Source: Shimia gijangensis
GTDB lineage: Bacteria; Pseudomonadota; Alphaproteobacteria; Rhodobacterales; Rhodobacteraceae
DNA: 64,000 nucleotides
Assembly: GCF_900142085.1 (NCBI RefSeq)
Contig: NZ_FQZQ01000001.1
Span: 1 to 64,000, forward strand
Direction of reading: 5' to 3'
In this document: positions 24,737-35,099 of the stretch, piece by piece
Numbering within the stretch: position 1 is the stretch's first letter
Layout of the letters: each line of letters begins with the position of its first letter
Notes under the pieces: model-generated
Seen by the model: the letters and a program-made list of their open reading frames with translations, nothing else
The model's database searches: none
Told to the model about the DNA's origin: nothing
Program-made: the position numbers and the translations under genes

Positions 24737-27700
24737 TAAAATATGACGAAAACTGGGTTCGTGCCGAAGAGGCCAAGCGCACATGGATGGCTGAAAATGG
24801 TCTCTACAAGGAAGAAGAAGAGCATTCCTCTTGTGGTGTTGGCCTTGTCGTATCGATTGACGGTAAACCCAGCCGTAAAGTTGTCGAAGCAGGCATTACG
24901 GCGCTGAAAGCAATCTGGCACCGTGGCGCGGTGGATGCCGATGGTAAAACCGGCGATGGCGCGGGCATCCATGTGCAGATCCCCGTCATGTTCTTTTACG
25001 ACCAAATCCGCCGTACAGGTCATGAACCCCGTATGGACGAATTAATGGCGGTCGGTCAGGTGTTTCTGCCACGCACCAACTTTGGTGCACAGGAAGCCTG
25101 TCGGACGATTGTCGAAACCGAAGTTCTGAAGATGGGTTACAACATCTATGGGTGGCGTCATGTACCTGTGGATGTGACCTGTCTTGGTGAGAAAGCAAAC
25201 GCGACACGTCCCGAGATCGAACAGATTCTGATTTCGAACTCCAAAGGCGTAGATGAAGACACATTCGAACGCGAGCTTTACGTGATCCGCCGCCGCATCG
25301 AAAAGGCAGCAGCGACTGCAAACATTACCGAGTTGTATCTTGCGTCGCTGTCCTGCCGGTCGATCATCTACAAAGGCATGATGCTGGCTGAACAAGTTGC
25401 CGTGTTTTATCCTGATCTGGAAGACGAACGCTTTGAAAGCGCTTTTGCCCTGTACCACCAGCGCTATTCAACCAACACTTTCCCGCAGTGGTGGCTGGCG
25501 CAACCTTTCCGCATGCTGGCGCACAATGGCGAAATTAACACGCTGAAGGGCAACCTTAACTGGATGAAGAGCCACGAAATTCGGATGGCTTCTTCCTTTT
25601 TCGGTGAACTGGCAGAAGACATCAAACCTATTGTTCAAAGTGGGTCTTCTGACTCGGCCGCTTTGGATTCGGTGTTTGAAGTTATGGTGCGTGCTGGGCG
25701 CTCGGCCCCGATGGCCAAAACGATGCTGATCCCGGAATCCTGGTCGCAGCAGGCTGTTGAATTGCCTGATGCATGGCGTGATATGTATTCTTATTGCAAC
25801 TCGGTTATGGAGCCATGGGATGGCCCTGCCGCGCTGGCAATGACCGATGGTCGCTGGGTGTCCGCCGGGCTAGACCGCAGCGGCCTGCGTCCGATGCGCT
25901 ATGTGGTGACCGGAGACGGCTTGCTGATCGCTGGATCCGAGGCAGGCATGGTGCCGATTGACGAGGCAAATCTGGTCGAGAAAGGCGCGCTGGGCCCTGG
26001 GCAGATGATCGCTGTCGATATGGGCGAAGGCAAATTGTACCACGATACCGAACTTAAAGATAAGCTCGCGACTGCCCGACCCTACGGTGAATGGGTTGGC
26101 AAAATTCGTGATCTGGCGACCGATCTGAAATGTGTGCCTGAAACAGCCATTTTCACTGGCGAAGACCTGCGTCAGCGTCAGATCGCAGCCGGTTACACCA
26201 TGGAAGAGTTAGAGCAAATCCTTTCGCCAATGGCAGAAGATGGTAAAGAAACACTGGCTTCAATGGGCGACGATACACCAAGTGCGGTTCTGTCGAACAA
26301 GTACCGCCCCCTGAGCCATTTCTTCCGCCAGAATTTTTCTCAGGTCACAAACCCGCCGATCGACAGCTTGCGTGAATTCCGAGTGATGTCTTTGAAGACA
26401 CGGTTTGGGAACCTCAAAAACGTGTTGGACGAAGACGGCTCACAAACAGAGATTGTCATGCTGGAAAGCCCTTTTGTGGCCAACACTCAGTTTGAAAAAC
26501 TTCTCGAAGCGTTTGATGACACTGTCGCGCGTATTGACTGCTCCTTTGGAGCGGATGACGGCAAAGGTGCGCTGCAAGCCGGACTGGAGCGTATTCGCGC
26601 CGAGGCAGAAGATGCCGTTCGGTCTGGGGCCGGGCATATCGTTCTGAGCGATGAAGGGCAGGGGCTTGACCGGGTTGCGATGCCAATGATCCTCGCGACA
26701 AGCGCGGTTCACAGCCATTTGGTGCGCAAAGGGTTGCGGACGTTCTGTTCGCTGAATGTGCGTTCTGCCGAATGCATCGATCCGCACTATTTTGCGGTTC
26801 TGATTGGCGCAGGGGCCACTGTGGTCAACGCTTATCTGGCCGAAGATTCGCTGGCTGATCGTATTGAACGGAACTTGCTTGATTGCGACCTTAACACCGC
26901 GATGGCGCGTTATCGCGAAGCCATCGATCAGGGCCTTCTCAAGATTATGGCCAAGATGGGTATCTCGGTCATCTCATCCTATCGTGGTGGGCTCAACTTT
27001 GAAGCGGTTGGTCTGTCGCGCGCGATGTGCGCTGAGTATTTCCCCGGCATGCTTAGCCGGATTTCAGGCATCGGGATCAGCGGCATCCAGACCAAAGCTG
27101 TCGAAATTCACCACAAAGGATTTCGCACTGGTCAGGACGTTCTGCCAATTGGTGGTTTTTACAAGGCTCGCAAATCTGGCGAGACTCACGCCTGGGGTGC
27201 TCAGACCATGCATATGTTGCAATCGGCCTGTAACAGAGCCTCATATGAGCTGTGGAAACAGTATTCCGCTGCGATGCGCGCCAATCCACCAATCCACTTG
27301 CGTGATCTCTTGGACATCAAGGCAATCGGAAAACCTGTGCCGATAGAAGAAGTCGAAAGCATCACGTCGATCCGCAAACGGTTTGTGACTCCGGGCATGT
27401 CTTTGGGCGCGCTTAGCCCCGAAGCCCATAAAACCCTGAACGTTGCGATGAACCGCATTGGTGCCAAATCGGACAGCGGTGAAGGCGGCGAAGACCCGGC
27501 ACACTTTGTACCGGAACCCAATGGCGACAATCCGTCGGCCAAGATCAAACAGGTGGCATCGGGCCGCTTTGGTGTCACGGCGGAATATCTGAACCAGTGT
27601 GAAGAACTTGAGATCAAGGTGGCACAGGGCGCAAAGCCCGGTGAAGGTGGCCAGCTGCCGGGCATGAAAGTGACCGACCTGATCGCGCGCCTGCGTCACT

Positions 27701-29271
27701 CGACCAAGGGCGTCACCCTGATTTCACCGCCGCCGCACCACGATATCTATTCGATCGAGGACCTCGCACAGCTGATCTACGATCTGAAACAGATCAATCC
27801 GCGTTGCAAAGTCACCGTGAAACTGGTGGCCTCTTCGGGGGTTGGCACAATTGCCGCTGGTGTGGCCAAGGCTAAGGCCGACATCATCCTGATCTCGGGT
27901 CACAACGGTGGCACCGGGGCATCGCCTGCGACCTCGATCAAATATGCTGGTCTTCCGTGGGAGATGGGTCTGACCGAGGCGCATCAGGTTCTGGCGATGA
28001 ACAACCTGCGTGAACGCGTGACCCTGCGGACCGATGGCGGTTTGCGCACTGGGCGTGACATTGTCATGGCCGCAATGCTTGGCGCCGAGGAATACGGCAT
28101 CGGAACCGCCGCGTTGATTGCGATGGGCTGTATCATGGTGCGACAGTGCCAATCGAATACCTGCCCGGTAGGTGTCTGTACGCAGGACCCTGAGTTGCGG
28201 GCCAAGTATTCGGGCTCGGCGGATAAGGTTGTGAACCTGATCACCTTTTATGCGACCGAAGTCCGCGAAATTCTAGCTTCTATCGGGGCGCGCTCTTTGG
28301 ATGAAGTGATTGGCCGCGCTGACCTTTTGGCGCAGGTTTCGCGCGGGTCGGCACATCTTGATGATCTGGACCTCAATCCGCTGTTAATCACGGTCGATGG
28401 TGCAAAGAACATCGTCTATAACCGTGACAAAGACCGCAACGCGGTGCCGGATACTCTGGACGCCGAGATTGTTCGCGATGCTAGCCGTTTCCTTGAGGAT
28501 GGCGAAAAGATGCAGCTGTCTTATGCGGTGCAAAACACCCATCGTACTGTCGGAACGCGCACCTCGTCGCATATCGTCCGCAATTTTGGAATGCGCAATG
28601 CGCTGCAAGAGGATCACTTGACGGTGAAATTGACCGGATCTGCCGGACAATCACTGGGGGCTTTTGCGGCTCCGGGTCTCAAGATCGAAGTATCTGGCGA
28701 TGCCAACGACTACGTTGGCAAGGGCCTATCCGGGGGCATGATCGTAGTTCGCCCGTCAATGGCGTCACCACTGATGGCTTCGGAAAACACCATCATCGGC
28801 AATACGGTTCTTTACGGGGCCACAGACGGTTATCTGTTAGCCGCAGGCCGCGCGGGCGAGCGTTTTGCTGTGCGCAACTCGGGTGCCAAAGTGGTGGTCG
28901 AAGGTTGTGGTGCCTGTGGCTGCGAATACATGACCGGTGGTCTGGCCGTGATCCTTGGAGACATCGGCGCCAACTTTGGCGCAGGCATGACCGGAGGTAT
29001 GGCCTATCTGTACGATCCAGAGGGCAAAGCCCCGGATGTCATGAACATGGAAACGTTGGTGACCTGTCCGGTCACGGTTGCCCATTGGGAAGATCAGCTG
29101 AAATCCATGATCGAACGCCATGTTGCCGAAACAGGTAGCCGCAAAGGCGCGGATATTTTGCAACATTGGGAGTTTGAGAAGGCCAACTTCTTGCAGGTCT
29201 GCCCAAAAGAGATGCTGGTGCATATCCCGGCACCACTCAGCGAAGAAGAGACGGCCGTTCCCGCTGAATAA
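24733..29271 (+). CDS. gltB: Glutamate synthase (NADPH) large subunit
   Basis: The 1512-residue alpha subunit. Cys34 in HSSCGVGLV is the catalytic nucleophile of the class II glutaminase domain, exposed after removal of a 33-residue propeptide. The central domain and FMN-binding synthase domain follow, with AQGAKPGEGGQLPG, SGHNGGTGASP and the 3Fe-4S cysteines in MVRQCQSNTCPVGVC. The C-terminal GXGXG helical domain runs from about residue 1260. It makes two glutamates per glutamine and 2-oxoglutarate with GltD as electron donor. The gene is intact and of usual length. A strong terminator follows at 29294. Confidence 0.97.
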   Translation: MIKYDENWVRAEEAKRTWMAENGLYKEEEEHSSCGVGLVVSIDGKPSRKVVEAGITALKAIWHRGAVDADGKTGDGAGIHVQIPVMFFYDQIRRTGHEPRMDELMAVGQVFLPRTNFGAQEACRTIVETEVLKMGYNIYGWRHVPVDVTCLGEKANATRPEIEQILISNSKGVDEDTFERELYVIRRRIEKAAATANITELYLASLSCRSIIYKGMMLAEQVAVFYPDLEDERFESAFALYHQRYSTNTFPQWWLAQPFRMLAHNGEINTLKGNLNWMKSHEIRMASSFFGELAEDIKPIVQSGSSDSAALDSVFEVMVRAGRSAPMAKTMLIPESWSQQAVELPDAWRDMYSYCNSVMEPWDGPAALAMTDGRWVSAGLDRSGLRPMRYVVTGDGLLIAGSEAGMVPIDEANLVEKGALGPGQMIAVDMGEGKLYHDTELKDKLATARPYGEWVGKIRDLATDLKCVPETAIFTGEDLRQRQIAAGYTMEELEQILSPMAEDGKETLASMGDDTPSAVLSNKYRPLSHFFRQNFSQVTNPPIDSLREFRVMSLKTRFGNLKNVLDEDGSQTEIVMLESPFVANTQFEKLLEAFDDTVARIDCSFGADDGKGALQAGLERIRAEAEDAVRSGAGHIVLSDEGQGLDRVAMPMILATSAVHSHLVRKGLRTFCSLNVRSAECIDPHYFAVLIGAGATVVNAYLAEDSLADRIERNLLDCDLNTAMARYREAIDQGLLKIMAKMGISVISSYRGGLNFEAVGLSRAMCAEYFPGMLSRISGIGISGIQTKAVEIHHKGFRTGQDVLPIGGFYKARKSGETHAWGAQTMHMLQSACNRASYELWKQYSAAMRANPPIHLRDLLDIKAIGKPVPIEEVESITSIRKRFVTPGMSLGALSPEAHKTLNVAMNRIGAKSDSGEGGEDPAHFVPEPNGDNPSAKIKQVASGRFGVTAEYLNQCEELEIKVAQGAKPGEGGQLPGMKVTDLIARLRHSTKGVTLISPPPHHDIYSIEDLAQLIYDLKQINPRCKVTVKLVASSGVGTIAAGVAKAKADIILISGHNGGTGASPATSIKYAGLPWEMGLTEAHQVLAMNNLRERVTLRTDGGLRTGRDIVMAAMLGAEEYGIGTAALIAMGCIMVRQCQSNTCPVGVCTQDPELRAKYSGSADKVVNLITFYATEVREILASIGARSLDEVIGRADLLAQVSRGSAHLDDLDLNPLLITVDGAKNIVYNRDKDRNAVPDTLDAEIVRDASRFLEDGEKMQLSYAVQNTHRTVGTRTSSHIVRNFGMRNALQEDHLTVKLTGSAGQSLGAFAAPGLKIEVSGDANDYVGKGLSGGMIVVRPSMASPLMASENTIIGNTVLYGATDGYLLAAGRAGERFAVRNSGAKVVVEGCGACGCEYMTGGLAVILGDIGANFGAGMTGGMAYLYDPEGKAPDVMNMETLVTCPVTVAHWEDQLKSMIERHVAETGSRKGADILQHWEFEKANFLQVCPKEMLVHIPAPLSEEETAVPAE

Positions 29272-29293
29272 TGTGTTAAAAGTACAAGAGTTG

Positions 29294-29323
29294 AGCCCCG
29301 CAGACCAAGTCTGTGGGGCTTTT
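29294..29323 (+). terminator. Rho-independent terminator of gltB
   Basis: AGCCCCGCAGAC pairs with GTCTGTGGGGCT over 12 bp (one G-T) around a 3-nt loop, followed by TTTT. It lies 22 bp after the gltB stop. Confidence 0.9.
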
Positions 29324-29389
29324 CCTTGTCGCAAACACTTGCCTGACAGGCGGTGCTGGATTAGGGCCTAGGGGCAGAGCAGGTCCGAG

Positions 29390-30112
29390 ATGATGGCAAA
29401 GAAGAAGACGAAAAAGAAGCAAGAACCAAGCCTCGCTCGGCGGCAATGGTTGCGCGTGCGTCACTGGTTGCGCCGATCATTGATGTGGGCTGTGTCTTTT
29501 ACCGTTTTGCTAGTGTTGCTCTACGCGGTCATTAACCCGCCGATCACATGGACTATGGTTGGTGAGAAACGCAAGTTAGGTCAGATAGATCGTGAATGGG
29601 TGGCAATCGAAGAAGTTGCCCCGGTTTTCCTGCGATCCGTTGTGGCCGCAGAGGATGCCAATTTCTGTCAGCACTGGGGTTTTGATATCAAAGCGATCCG
29701 TGCAGCTATGGATGGGGGTGCTACTCGGGGGGCGTCAACAATTAGCCAGCAGACGGTCAAAAATGTCTATCTATGGCAAGGCCGAAGCTGGGCACGTAAG
29801 GCACTTGAGGCCTTGATCACTCCAGTCGCCGAAATTGCATGGAGCAAACGGCGAATTCTTGAGATTTACATAAACATTGCCGAGTTTGATGAAGGTGTCT
29901 TTGGCGTCGAAGCTGCCGCGCGCCATTATTTTGGAGTTGGGCCAGAGGCGCTGAGCGCGGTTCAGGCCGCCCGGCTTGCGGCTGTTCTTCCTTCACCAAA
30001 AAAGCGATCTGCCGCAAAACCATCGGCAAGGGTCCGCCAAAAAGCAGCAGCGATCATGGATGGGGCAGAAACCATCCGCCAAGACGGTCGATCAGCTTGT
30101 TTCGAGGATTGA
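29390..30112 (+). CDS. mtgA: Monofunctional biosynthetic peptidoglycan transglycosylase
   Basis: A 240-residue GT51 glycosyltransferase that polymerises lipid II into glycan strands. A basic N-terminus (KKKTKKK) precedes one membrane anchor at about residues 28-50. The catalytic Glu is in VAAEDANFCQHWGFD; GASTISQQTVKNVYLW and WSKRRILEIYINIAEF are the other family blocks. There is no transpeptidase domain, hence MtgA and not a class A PBP. Two adjacent ATGs (29390 and 29393) are possible starts. Confidence 0.95.
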   Translation: MMAKKKTKKKQEPSLARRQWLRVRHWLRRSLMWAVSFTVLLVLLYAVINPPITWTMVGEKRKLGQIDREWVAIEEVAPVFLRSVVAAEDANFCQHWGFDIKAIRAAMDGGATRGASTISQQTVKNVYLWQGRSWARKALEALITPVAEIAWSKRRILEIYINIAEFDEGVFGVEAAARHYFGVGPEALSAVQAARLAAVLPSPKKRSAAKPSARVRQKAAAIMDGAETIRQDGRSACFED

Positions 30113-30170
30113 AAAATTTGCGATCTCAGGGCATTGAGGTGGCGTACTCTTATTCTAGCGTGATGTTCAG

Positions 30171-30836
30171 ATGAATCGTCTTTTCCATGTCCCTCTTTCT
30201 CCCTTTTGTCGCAAGGTTCGCCTGTCTTTGGCCGAAAAACGGATTGAGGTCGAGTTGGTAGAGGAACGATATTGGGAACAAGATCCTGATTTCCTGCGTC
30301 GCAACCCGGCAGCCAAGGTTCCGGTTCTCAAGATGAACGGAAAAATGATGGCCGAAAGCGGTGCCATCTGCGAATACCTTGAAGAAAAGTATCCCGATCC
30401 AAGTCTGATGCCGCGGGATGCAGACGGCCGGTACGAAGTGCGCCGCCTTGTGGCGTGGTTTGATGATAAATTCCACCACGAAGTGACATCCAAACTTTTG
30501 TATGAGCGTGTGAACAAGAAGGTCACCGGACAGGGGTATCCAGACAGCACCAACGTCAAAGCGGGTGCGCGCGCCATCAAATACCATCTGGATTATATGA
30601 ACTGGCTTTTGGAGCATCGTCGCTGGTTGGCGGGAGATGTGATGACATTGGCTGATTTCGCGGCGGCCTCGCATCTGTCTGCGCTGGACTATATTTCGGA
30701 TGTGGACTGGAATCGATCAGAGACCGTCAAGGACTGGTACGCCAAGATAAAATCACGCCCGGCGTTTCGCTCAATTCTGGCGGATCAAATCCCTGGCTTT
30801 GTACCGCCGCAACATTATTCAGATCTGGACTTTTGA
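30171..30836 (+). CDS. Glutathione S-transferase family protein
   Basis: A 221-residue soluble protein with an N-terminal thioredoxin-like domain (LFHVPLSPFCRKVRLSL, NPAAKVPVL, ESGAICEYLEEKYP) and a C-terminal helical domain (LAGDVMTLADFAAASHLSALDY). The cysteine in SPFC may be the catalytic residue, as in omega- or beta-type enzymes. Substrate unknown. The queG gene follows 23 bp downstream, an arrangement I believe is common in Rhodobacterales. Confidence 0.9.
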   Translation: MNRLFHVPLSPFCRKVRLSLAEKRIEVELVEERYWEQDPDFLRRNPAAKVPVLKMNGKMMAESGAICEYLEEKYPDPSLMPRDADGRYEVRRLVAWFDDKFHHEVTSKLLYERVNKKVTGQGYPDSTNVKAGARAIKYHLDYMNWLLEHRRWLAGDVMTLADFAAASHLSALDYISDVDWNRSETVKDWYAKIKSRPAFRSILADQIPGFVPPQHYSDLDF

Positions 30837-30859
30837 TACTGTGACGCCGATGTCTGAAC

Positions 30860-31918
30860 ATGGCTGATGACCTGAAATCAAAACTAGTGGCTGAAGCGCA
30901 GGAGATGGGGTTCGATTCGTGCCGCATTTGCCGTCCTGATGCAGTTGGCCATGTACCCGAAGGCCTGTCCGCCTATTTGGCAAAGGGACATCATGGGCAG
31001 ATGGGATGGCTGGCCGAGCGCACGCATTGGCGCGGAAATCCATCAGTCCTTTGGCCGGAGGCAAAATCAGTGATCATGCTGGGGGAAAGCTATTCTCCTG
31101 AGCATGATCCTACGGCAGTTCTTGAGATGCCAGATCGCGCTGCCATTTCGGTTTACGCCCAAAACAAAGACTACCACGAGATTGTCAAAAAGCGGCTCAA
31201 ACGGTTGGCGCGTTGGTTGATTGCCGAGGTCGGTGATGAAACCCAAGTGAAGGTGTTTGTTGACACGGCGCCGGTTCCGGAAAAGCCACTGGGTCAGGCG
31301 GCAGGATTGGGATGGCAAGGCAAACACACCAATCTCGTGAGCAGAGAATTGGGGTCGTGGTTTTTCATTGGATCGGTGTTCACAACGGTAGAATTAGAGA
31401 CTGATTACGCCGAAATCGATCATTGCGGGTCGTGTCGGGCCTGTCTGGATGCCTGTCCAACAGATGCATTTCCGGCGCCTAATCAGATTGATGCGCGTCG
31501 ATGCATTTCCTATTTGACGATTGAACATCACGGGCCTGTAGATCTGCAGTTTCGCCCGTTGTTGGGCAATCGTATCTATGGCTGTGATGACTGTCTGGCA
31601 GCCTGCCCGTGGAATAAGTTTGCTGTAGAAGCCCGCGAGATGAGGTACCATGCACGCGATGACTTGATGGCTCCAAAACTCAGCAGTTTGGTAGAATTGG
31701 ACGATGCATCTTTTCGCACGTATTTTTCTGGTAGCCCGATCAAGCGCATCGGGCGCAACAGGTTCATTCGCAATGTGCTTTACGCCATTGGCAACAGTGA
31801 CGACATTAATTTGCTGCCAAAGGTCCGGGCACTACAGACAGACCCGGATGAAACTGTCGTTGATGCTGCTCATTGGGCGGAAGAGCAGCTAAAACAGGTC
31901 GCAAACAGGCAGGTTTAG
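30860..31918 (+). CDS. queG: Epoxyqueuosine reductase
   Basis: A 352-residue cobalamin- and Fe-S-dependent enzyme that reduces epoxyqueuosine to queuosine in the wobble position of tRNAs with GUN anticodons. The two 4Fe-4S motifs are [17 protein letters not shown] and [14 protein letters not shown]. The N-terminal part ([10 protein letters not shown]) and the [11 protein letters not shown] block are typical. HEAT-like helices end the protein. The start ATG has no strong ribosome site but fits the family. Confidence 0.95.
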   Translation: MADDLKSKLVAEAQEMGFDSCRICRPDAVGHVPEGLSAYLAKGHHGQMGWLAERTHWRGNPSVLWPEAKSVIMLGESYSPEHDPTAVLEMPDRAAISVYAQNKDYHEIVKKRLKRLARWLIAEVGDETQVKVFVDTAPVPEKPLGQAAGLGWQGKHTNLVSRELGSWFFIGSVFTTVELETDYAEIDHCGSCRACLDACPTDAFPAPNQIDARRCISYLTIEHHGPVDLQFRPLLGNRIYGCDDCLAACPWNKFAVEAREMRYHARDDLMAPKLSSLVELDDASFRTYFSGSPIKRIGRNRFIRNVLYAIGNSDDINLLPKVRALQTDPDETVVDAAHWAEEQLKQVANRQV

Positions 31919-31966
31919 GGCCGTTTTACGTGGCACTCAGGCTCTCGCGAACAAGGGGAAAATCAC

Positions 31967-33973
31967 ATGGCATTGTCACTGGGTGTGGATACTGGTGGAA
32001 CCTATACAGATGCGGTTCTGATCCGTGACGAAAAGGACGTGATCGCGTCAGCCAAAGCGCTGACCACACGACATGATCTGGCCGAGGGGATCGGCGGCGC
32101 GGTCAGCGCGGTTCTGGAGCAGGCCTCGGTTGATCCTGGCGATATTGCACTTGCATCCTTGTCGACGACTCTGGCCACCAATGCCTTGGTCGAAGGGCAA
32201 GGCGGTCGTGTCGCGCTCATTCTGATTGGGTTTCGTGATGGTGATCTGGGCCGGCATGGTCTGACCGGCGCTTTGGCTGGTGACCCAGCTTTGTTGCTGG
32301 CAGGTGGTCACAATCACGCAGGTGATCAGAAGCAGCCGCTGGATGAGGACGGATTGCGCGAATGGCTGAAAGAGCATGGCCGCGAAGTATCTGGTTATGC
32401 CGTTGCAGCGCAGTTTGCCACGCGAAACCCGGCGCATGAGCAGCGCGTGTCAGCTATGGTACAGGAAATGACGGGCCGGCCAGTCAGCTGTTCACATCAC
32501 CTATCATCCAAGCTGAATGGCCCAAAGCGGGCGATGACGGCCGTGTTGAATGCACGGTTGATCGGCATGATTGATCGTCTGATCAATCGCGCCGAAGAAC
32601 GTTTGAACGAATTGGGCGTCACCGCCCCTTTGATGGTGGTGCGTGGGGACGGCGCATTGATTTCGGCCGAATTTGCCCGTGAACGGCCCATTGAAACGAT
32701 CCTAAGTGGCCCTGCCGCGTCCATTGTTGGCGCCCGGTGGATGACTGGTGCGCAGGAAGCTTTGGTCAGCGATATTGGTGGGACCACGACCGATGTTGCC
32801 GTCCTGCGAGACGGACGCCCAAGTATTGATCCAGACGGCGCGAGGGTAGGGCCCTATCGCACCATGGTCGAAGCGGTTGCAATGCGCACCTCAGGTCTGG
32901 GTGGTGACAGCGAGGTGCATTTCCTTGGTGAAGGCCTGAAAGGTGGTGTCTCGCTGGGGCCCCGACGCCTATTGCCGGTTTCGCTGATCGCATTAGAGGC
33001 CCCTGATGTCGTGCACGCTGCACTGGATGAACAACTGCGCAACGCCGCGCCGGGTGAGCACGACGGCCGCTTTGTGCGAACCCTTGCTGGTATTCCGCGC
33101 GAGGGGCTAGAGCTGCGTGAGGAGACACTGCTCGCTCGGATAGCGGATCAGGTCCAACCATTGGCTAAAGTGCTTCGAAACCGGATAGAGATGAAGGCGC
33201 TACGTCGTTTGGTTGAGCGCGGGATTGTGCAGATTGCCGGGGTCACTCCTTCGGATGCCAGCCATGTATTGGGCAACCTTTCGTCCTGGGATCGCGAGGC
33301 TGCTGAAAAGGCGATTGCTCTGTTTGGTCGCCGCCGAACCGGAAGCGGCAACATGCTTGCTCCGAACCCCGCGGACATGGCGGAAATAATCGTTAAGCAA
33401 CTTACCGATCAGACCGTATTGGCTCTATTAGAGACTGCTTTTTCGGAAGAGGTCGACGTATTCGGCCTTCCCGCAGAACAGTTGGCGCGGCATGTTCTGA
33501 TAAAACGGGGTTTGGACGGGCATCGTGGGTTGCTCCGTCTTGATGCCGGACTGAACCGTCCCGTTATTGGGCTGGGCGCTTCGGCTTCGACCTATTATCC
33601 AGCCGTCGGCGAGCGTCTCGGCTGTCAGATGGAATTACCCACCCATGCCGGTGTGGCCAACGCTATTGGTGCAGTTGTCGGACGGGTGACAATTCGGCGC
33701 TCGGGAGAAGTGAGCGCGCCTGCTGAAGGCCGTTACCGTGTGCATCTGGAAAGCGGGCCACTGGATTTCACGGATTGCGAAGAAGCTTTGGGTGCGTTGG
33801 AGAAACACCTGTCCGAAACAGCGCAGAAAGAGGCGATTGCAGCCGGGGCAGAAGGTATCCGTGTCACCGTAACACGCGATATCCGCACCGCCCCAGCAGA
33901 AGGCCGTGAGATATTTATCCAAGGCCTGCTGAGTGTCGAAGCATCGGGGCGACCCCGAATTGCGGCGGATTAG
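31967..33973 (+). CDS. Hydantoinase/oxoprolinase family protein (HyuA-like)
   Basis: A 668-residue ASKHA-fold ATPase-type protein. It opens with GVDTGGTYTDAV and carries SDIGGTTTDVAVLRDG (about residues 267-282), the two phosphate loops of the family. Members cleave cyclic amides such as 5-oxoproline or N-methylhydantoin, or carboxylate ketones, usually with a HyuB partner. No hyuB is next to it here, so the substrate is open. Length is normal for HyuA-type subunits. The start ATG follows AAGGGGAAAA. Confidence 0.88.
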   Translation: MALSLGVDTGGTYTDAVLIRDEKDVIASAKALTTRHDLAEGIGGAVSAVLEQASVDPGDIALASLSTTLATNALVEGQGGRVALILIGFRDGDLGRHGLTGALAGDPALLLAGGHNHAGDQKQPLDEDGLREWLKEHGREVSGYAVAAQFATRNPAHEQRVSAMVQEMTGRPVSCSHHLSSKLNGPKRAMTAVLNARLIGMIDRLINRAEERLNELGVTAPLMVVRGDGALISAEFARERPIETILSGPAASIVGARWMTGAQEALVSDIGGTTTDVAVLRDGRPSIDPDGARVGPYRTMVEAVAMRTSGLGGDSEVHFLGEGLKGGVSLGPRRLLPVSLIALEAPDVVHAALDEQLRNAAPGEHDGRFVRTLAGIPREGLELREETLLARIADQVQPLAKVLRNRIEMKALRRLVERGIVQIAGVTPSDASHVLGNLSSWDREAAEKAIALFGRRRTGSGNMLAPNPADMAEIIVKQLTDQTVLALLETAFSEEVDVFGLPAEQLARHVLIKRGLDGHRGLLRLDAGLNRPVIGLGASASTYYPAVGERLGCQMELPTHAGVANAIGAVVGRVTIRRSGEVSAPAEGRYRVHLESGPLDFTDCEEALGALEKHLSETAQKEAIAAGAEGIRVTVTRDIRTAPAEGREIFIQGLLSVEASGRPRIAAD

Positions 33974-33976
33974 TCT

Positions 33977-34474
33977 CTATTTTTGCCGTGGGAGCACCCA
34001 ATCAGGACGGGCAAAGTGACAGGTATACCCGCCGCGATTTTTCTCCAGATAATCCTGGTGGTGCTCTTCGGCTGTCCAGAAGGCACCGACAGGTTCAACC
34101 TCGGTCACAACTTTGCCCGGCCATAGACCTGATGCGTCGACATCCGCAATCGTATTCAGGGCTTCGTTCTTTTGAGTTTCATCGGTGTAGTAAATAGCAG
34201 ACCGATAGGCTGTTCCCAGATCATTGCCCTGACGGTTGGGGGTGGTTGGGTCATGAATCTGAAAGAAAAATTCGAGCAGCTTACGAAAGCTGATTTTCGC
34301 GGGATCATATATGATTTCGATCCCTTCCGCATGGGTACCATGGTCGCGGTAGGTGGCGTTATCTACATTACCTCCGGTATAGCCAACCTGCGTTGAAATC
34401 ACGCCGTCCATTTTGCGGATCAGGTCCTGCATGCCCCAAAAACACCCGCCTGCGAGTACCGCACGTTCGCTCAT
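33977..34474 (-). CDS. msrA: Peptide methionine (S)-S-oxide reductase
   Basis: A 165-residue enzyme that repairs methionine S-sulfoxide in proteins and free methionine. The catalytic Cys is in [10 protein letters not shown] at residues 9-18. QVGYTGG and EGIEIIYDP are conserved. No signal peptide, so it is cytoplasmic. It overlaps msrB by 4 bp and is the second gene of the pair. Confidence 0.95.
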   Translation of the reverse strand: MSERAVLAGGCFWGMQDLIRKMDGVISTQVGYTGGNVDNATYRDHGTHAEGIEIIYDPAKISFRKLLEFFFQIHDPTTPNRQGNDLGTAYRSAIYYTDETQKNEALNTIADVDASGLWPGKVVTEVEPVGAFWTAEEHHQDYLEKNRGGYTCHFARPDWVLPRQK

Positions 34475-34920
34475 GTCACGTCCTCCACTTGATCCAGATA
34501 AGCCCCATAGCCTTCGTCTTGCATGTCAGTGCGATGAATAAATCGCAAGCTGGCTGAATTGATACAATACCGAAGTCCGCCTTGATCTGCCGGGCCGTCA
34601 GTGAACACATGGCCCAGATGACTGTCACCATGTGTTGACCTCACTTCGGTTCGCACCATTCCATGTGTAGTGTCTTGCAACTCGGCCACGTGGGCAGGCT
34701 CGATTGGTTTGGTGAAGCTGGGCCATCCACAACCGGATTCATACTTGTCCGAACTGGCAAACAGGGGCTCCCCTGACACAACATCAACGTAGATGCCGGG
34801 TTCCTTATTGTTCAACAACCGGCCTGATCCGGGTCGCTCTGTCCCGCTTTCCTGCGTCACCCAGAACTGCTCGTCCGTCAGCGCGGCAATGGCGTCTGGA
34901 TTTTTTGAATAGGATGTCAT
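34471..34920 (-). CDS. msrB: Peptide methionine (R)-S-oxide reductase
   Basis: A 149-residue enzyme that repairs methionine R-sulfoxide. [12 protein letters not shown] and the catalytic cysteine in [12 protein letters not shown] are present, with [10 protein letters not shown]. The two CxxC pairs that bind zinc in many MsrB proteins are absent (the first place reads [11 protein letters not shown]), so this is a zinc-free form. It overlaps msrA, and the two are co-transcribed. Confidence 0.95.
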   Translation of the reverse strand: MTSYSKNPDAIAALTDEQFWVTQESGTERPGSGRLLNNKEPGIYVDVVSGEPLFASSDKYESGCGWPSFTKPIEPAHVAELQDTTHGMVRTEVRSTHGDSHLGHVFTDGPADQGGLRYCINSASLRFIHRTDMQDEGYGAYLDQVEDVT

Positions 34921-35099
34921 GCGCGTTTCCCCTTTTGTCTAAGTCTTACACTAGATGGGGTACGCGCACGAGTTTCAAAGCATTATTTCAAACAGCTTTC
35001 AAAGGCGTGATAAGGCCGTGCGAATTGCAGCAAATACACTAATTTCACTTTTCGGAAATGCTTTGCGAACCGGAGCTAGGCCCCGGCCTTTCTGTTTGA

